This document shows positions 16,339-18,607 of a stretch of 18,607 nt of DNA, one piece after another; position 1 is the first letter of the stretch, and every line of letters starts with the position of its first letter. The notes under the pieces were generated by a model. The model saw only the letters and a list, made by a program, of their open reading frames with translations, was not told the DNA's origin and ran no database searches. Both the position numbers and the translations under genes were made by a program. The DNA is from Clostridia bacterium (GTDB taxonomy: Bacteria > Bacillota > Clostridia > Oscillospirales > Acutalibacteraceae). The stretch lies in contig CAAGGN010000185.1 in assembly GCA_900769375.1 (NCBI GenBank), positions 1-18,607 of the forward strand, read 5' to 3'.

Positions 16339-16367
16339 ATTTTATATAACTTTTATTCGTTTGTCAA
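16339..16367 (-). promoter_or_regulatory. Promoter of the T-box/transporter transcript
   Basis: Minus strand TTGACA (16367-16362), 17-base spacer, TAAAAT (16344-16339). Start of transcription is expected near 16331, about 48 bases before Stem I. Confidence 0.8.
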
Positions 16368-16400
16368 GTTTTTTATTACTGTAAATAAAAGTAAATTACA

Positions 16401-16442
16401 ATATACTACATTATTTTCAAAATTTAGGTTGCAGTAGTATAT
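16401..16442. repeat. 9-bp inverted repeat in the transporter/nuclease divergent region
   Basis: ATATACTAC (16401-16409) and GTAGTATAT (16434-16442) are exact reverse complements separated by 24 bases. The right arm touches the candidate -35 and the spacer of the nuclease promoter, so it may be an operator. Confidence 0.4.
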
Positions 16443-16457
16443 AAAATGTGTTACTAT
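16429..16457 (+). promoter_or_regulatory. Candidate promoter of the secreted nuclease gene
   Basis: TTGCAG (16429-16434), 17-base spacer, TACTAT (16452-16457). Both boxes deviate from consensus, so this is a weak or regulated promoter at best. Confidence 0.4.
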
Positions 16458-16494
16458 ATTTATATATGTGATTTTTAAAGGAGACAAAACGGAA

Positions 16495-18114
16495 ATGAAA
16501 AATACCATTAAGCGTTCCTTAGCATTATTTATGGCTATTGCGGTATGTTTTACCCTGATTTTCAGTGTAGAAACCCCCGCAAAAGCGGCCAGTTATATTG
16601 CTAACTGGGGTACTCGCGGAGAAGTCGCAACCGCGCTTTCTTCGAATGCGATAAGTTTTTATGGCAAAAACAACACTTCTTATGCAGCTCTTTCCGCTCT
16701 TTCGGGAAACAGTAATACGAGCAGTGTGCCATCAAGTACATTGTACAAAGAATTATACTCTTTAATGGCAAGCAATCATACTACAAAAACTTCTTATGGT
16801 GGCACAAGAGATTTGTACAAGTATACTGATTGTGAGAAGGGGAACACAGCTAAAATATCAACTTTCTATTCAGGCACTGTGTTAAATTCGGCATGGGACC
16901 AAGGAAGCACTTGGAATAGAGAACATACTTGGCCGAATAGTTTAAGTAATAGTGGTAGCAATAGTCTTGGCACATCTAAAGTATCAAGAGAGACTGATAT
17001 CATTATGCTAAGACCAACTACCGTAAGTAATAACTCCAGTCGCGAAAATAAAGCTTACGGTACTACAACAAACTCAACTTATTTTTATCCAAATCAATTT
17101 GCGGGTAACAAATATGATGTTCGCGGTGATGCCGCTCGTGCAATTCTTTATGTTTATGTTCGTTGGGGCGGTGATTCCAGTTATCACGATGGTGCCCTCA
17201 ATTATATGTGGGGTGCTTCCGGTGTTATACAGAGCAAGGAAGTTTTGCTTGATTGGATGGCTGCGGACCCTGTTGATACCTGGGAAATGGGCAGAAACGA
17301 TTCTACCGAATCTATTACAGGAACAAGAAATGTATTTATAGATTATCCCGAACTTGCATTCGCATTATTTAATGCAACTACTCCTGCAAACTTCACTTCT
17401 CCTTCCGGTGGCTCTTATGAAGGCGGCTCATCTTCGGGCGGCAACAATTCCGGCAATAGCGGAAACAGTGGCTCCAATACCGGTTCTAACACAGGTTCAA
17501 ACACTGGTAGCAATACCGGTTCAAATACCGGCTCTAATACAGGTTCAAATACAGGAACAAATACAGGTACAGGTACTAACACCGGTTCCAATTCAGGAAC
17601 TTTAAATTCAGGTTCTTCAAATACAGGAGCTTCCAATTCTACCGGCTCAGCTTCAAGCAAATGCGCTCATAAGAACGTTCAGGTAATCGAAGCAGAAGAA
17701 GCTACTTGCGACAGAGAGGGCTATACCGAAGGTAAGTATTGTAACGACTGTAAGAAATACATAAGCGGCCATAAGAAGGTTGACCCCATGCACGCATATC
17801 AGGGCGACTGTGATACCGTATGTGATGTTTGTGAAGCAGAGCGTGAGCCCCTTGGTGAGCACGAATTCTTTGATGGCACCTGCAGAATCTGCGGCGTATC
17901 CGAAAACGGCGAGGAAGAAGCTCCCGATACCGAGAACGAAACCGATGAGGAGTTAATTACCGACGGCGCAGAGGAAAAGGATAATACACTTATGTGGATT
18001 ATCATCGGCGCAGTAGCAGCCGTTATAATTATCGGCGGCGGAGTAACACTTTTTATTCTTTATAAAAAAGGCATAATCTTCGCTAAAAAATTCGATGACC
18101 TTGGCGATCAATAA
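16495..18114 (+). CDS. Membrane-anchored extracellular endonuclease I family protein
   Basis: Secreted DNA/RNA nuclease-type protein, 539 aa. Signal peptide 1-31 (cut near ETPAKA-A). Nuclease domain about 35-300: WNREHTWPNS carries the His144 general-base motif of the family, NSSREN (180-185) the metal-binding Asn region, then RGDAARAILYVYVRWGG and GTRNVFIDYPEL. The usual D-L-H-H-L-R-P reads DIIMLRP (168-174), so the His residues there are missing. A Gly/Ser/Asn/Thr linker (about 302-389) contains seven GSNT repeats, followed by a Cys-rich part (390-475) with CNDC, CDVC and CRIC pairs, an acidic stretch, and one transmembrane helix (about 500-523) with a Lys-rich inner tail. No LPXTG. ATG 16495 follows AAAGGAG by 11 bases; the GTG at 16468 lies upstream of that RBS. 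Likely a nutrient-scavenging or DNA-degrading surface enzyme. Confidence 0.85.
   Translation: MKNTIKRSLALFMAIAVCFTLIFSVETPAKAASYIANWGTRGEVATALSSNAISFYGKNNTSYAALSALSGNSNTSSVPSSTLYKELYSLMASNHTTKTSYGGTRDLYKYTDCEKGNTAKISTFYSGTVLNSAWDQGSTWNREHTWPNSLSNSGSNSLGTSKVSRETDIIMLRPTTVSNNSSRENKAYGTTTNSTYFYPNQFAGNKYDVRGDAARAILYVYVRWGGDSSYHDGALNYMWGASGVIQSKEVLLDWMAADPVDTWEMGRNDSTESITGTRNVFIDYPELAFALFNATTPANFTSPSGGSYEGGSSSGGNNSGNSGNSGSNTGSNTGSNTGSNTGSNTGSNTGSNTGTNTGTGTNTGSNSGTLNSGSSNTGASNSTGSASSKCAHKNVQVIEAEEATCDREGYTEGKYCNDCKKYISGHKKVDPMHAYQGDCDTVCDVCEAEREPLGEHEFFDGTCRICGVSENGEEEAPDTENETDEELITDGAEEKDNTLMWIIIGAVAAVIIIGGGVTLFILYKKGIIFAKKFDDLGDQ
17470..17595 (+). repeat. Degenerate 12-bp tandem repeats encoding GSNT
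   Basis: Seven in-frame 12-bp units coding Gly-Ser-Asn-Thr run from 17470 to 17553, followed by GTNT, GTGTNT and GSNS variants. The units differ at synonymous sites (GGT/GGC, TCA/TCT/AGC, AAT/AAC, ACA/ACC/ACT). They form the flexible linker of the nuclease. Confidence 0.9.
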
Positions 18115-18128
18115 TAAATAATTAAAAA

Positions 18129-18164
18129 TAAAAGGAAGTGGTTAATTCCACTTCCTTTTTTGTT
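18129..18164. terminator. Bidirectional terminator after the nuclease gene
   Basis: AAAGGAAGTGG (18131-18141) pairs with CCACTTCCTTT (18148-18158) around TTAATT, with an A-rich left flank and a T-run on the right. It lies between convergent genes. Confidence 0.92.
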
Positions 18165-18182
18165 TAGTAAAACTACAAAAAT

Positions 18183-18578
18183 TTACTTTTTCAATACTTT
18201 TTTACACCAAGTGCGCTGATGACAATTAGGACACTTTAAGTAACGGGTAGTTCCCATGTGCATCGCATTAAGCGCTTCTTTATAGGTAGGCACAATTTCG
18301 TGACCGCAATTTTTGCATTTATAAGCACCTACGCTGACTTCAAGCTTTAATGCATAAAAACAAGGTATCAAAAACACAACGCAAATACCGAGAATTGTGA
18401 CAAGTTGCCAAACGCCTTCAGGTATTAAAAATGCGGCAATAAAAATTCCCGCAAGCAGAGTTGTCATGCTTACAATCATAATTGCCCACATTGCCGTCCA
18501 TATAGTTTTATTTTTCTTTTCCAATTCCTTTGCCATTTCGAGCAAAAGTTCCTCGTTTTTCTGATTACTGTTTTCCAT
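18183..18578 (-). CDS. Small membrane protein with C-terminal zinc ribbon
   Basis: Unknown function, 131 aa. An N-terminal charged, probably coiled-coil stretch (about 5-25) leads into two hydrophobic helices (about 27-51 and 55-76). The C-terminal part has two Cys pairs, YKCKNCGH (Cys88, Cys91) and LKCPNCHQ (Cys116, Cys119), plus Cys125, the pattern of a zinc ribbon on the cytoplasmic side. The ATG at 18578 has the RBS GGGGAG nine bases upstream, just inside the contig edge, so the gene is complete but its promoter and upstream neighbour are lost. Transcribed towards the nuclease gene. I recognise no named family. Confidence 0.8.
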   Translation of the reverse strand: MENSNQKNEELLLEMAKELEKKNKTIWTAMWAIMIVSMTTLLAGIFIAAFLIPEGVWQLVTILGICVVFLIPCFYALKLEVSVGAYKCKNCGHEIVPTYKEALNAMHMGTTRYLKCPNCHQRTWCKKVLKK

Positions 18579-18598
18579 ATTGATTTTCTCCCCGCTTA

Positions 18599-18607
18599 AG
18601 ATCGGAA
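18599..18607 (+). other. Illumina adapter remnant at the right contig end
   Basis: The last nine bases, AGATCGGAA, equal the start of the Illumina adapter read-through sequence. Together with the left end this shows untrimmed adapter at both contig edges. The first one or two bases could be genomic by chance. Confidence 0.88.

Noticed and set aside
17470..17595. CRISPR-like or microsatellite array
   Set aside because: The repeats are in frame, vary synonymously and encode a GSNT linker; there are no spacers.
17415..17660. Minus-strand open frame rich in Pro, Val and Glu opposite the linker
   Set aside because: It is only the antisense reading of the repeat region.

Overview
The window is a contig of an anaerobic, low-to-moderate GC Clostridia-type Firmicute, probably from a gut-like habitat. 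The support is a glycyl radical enzyme (oxygen-sensitive chemistry), a T-box riboswitch, AGGAG-type ribosome binding sites, a lipoprotein lipobox and a Gly/Ser/Asn-rich, Cys-rich surface protein. Both contig ends carry Illumina adapter sequence (bases 1-28 and about 18599-18607). The first gene is therefore cut, and its apparent GTG start lies inside the adapter.

Layout. (1) 30-4258, plus strand: a type IIA topoisomerase pair, most likely topoisomerase IV ParE and ParC. (2) 4408-7044, plus: valyl-tRNA synthetase, preceded by a short leader with two hairpins and no T-box. (3) 12439 down to 7083, minus: a tight four-gene operon of a small radical-SAM activase, a divergent glycyl radical enzyme, a class I phosphomannose-isomerase-like protein and a short FGGY (sedoheptulokinase-like) kinase. 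An AraC-family regulator (12555-13346, plus) is transcribed divergently from it, and the -35 elements of the two promoters overlap. (4) 16037 down to 13385, minus: an ABC transporter (lipoprotein, permease, ATPase) of the TrpXYZ type behind a T-box leader whose specifier codon reads UGG (Trp). (5) 16495-18114, plus: a secreted endonuclease-I-family protein with a repeat linker, Cys-rich modules and a C-terminal membrane anchor. (6) 18183-18578, minus: a small membrane protein with a zinc ribbon.

How the genes work together. The topoisomerase pair and ValRS are housekeeping genes. The T-box and transporter form a self-consistent tryptophan uptake unit: uncharged tRNA-Trp should stabilise the antiterminator and allow expression. 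The glycyl radical enzyme operon is the most novel part. A sugar kinase, a sugar-phosphate isomerase and a radical enzyme under AraC control point to an inducible anaerobic sugar or polyol pathway whose substrate I cannot name. The enzyme's glycyl loop (R-I-H-G-T-F) differs from the usual R-V-x-G-Y, and its activase lacks the ferredoxin insert usual for activases of dehydratase-type partners. All three convergent gene junctions are closed by a shared bidirectional hairpin terminator.
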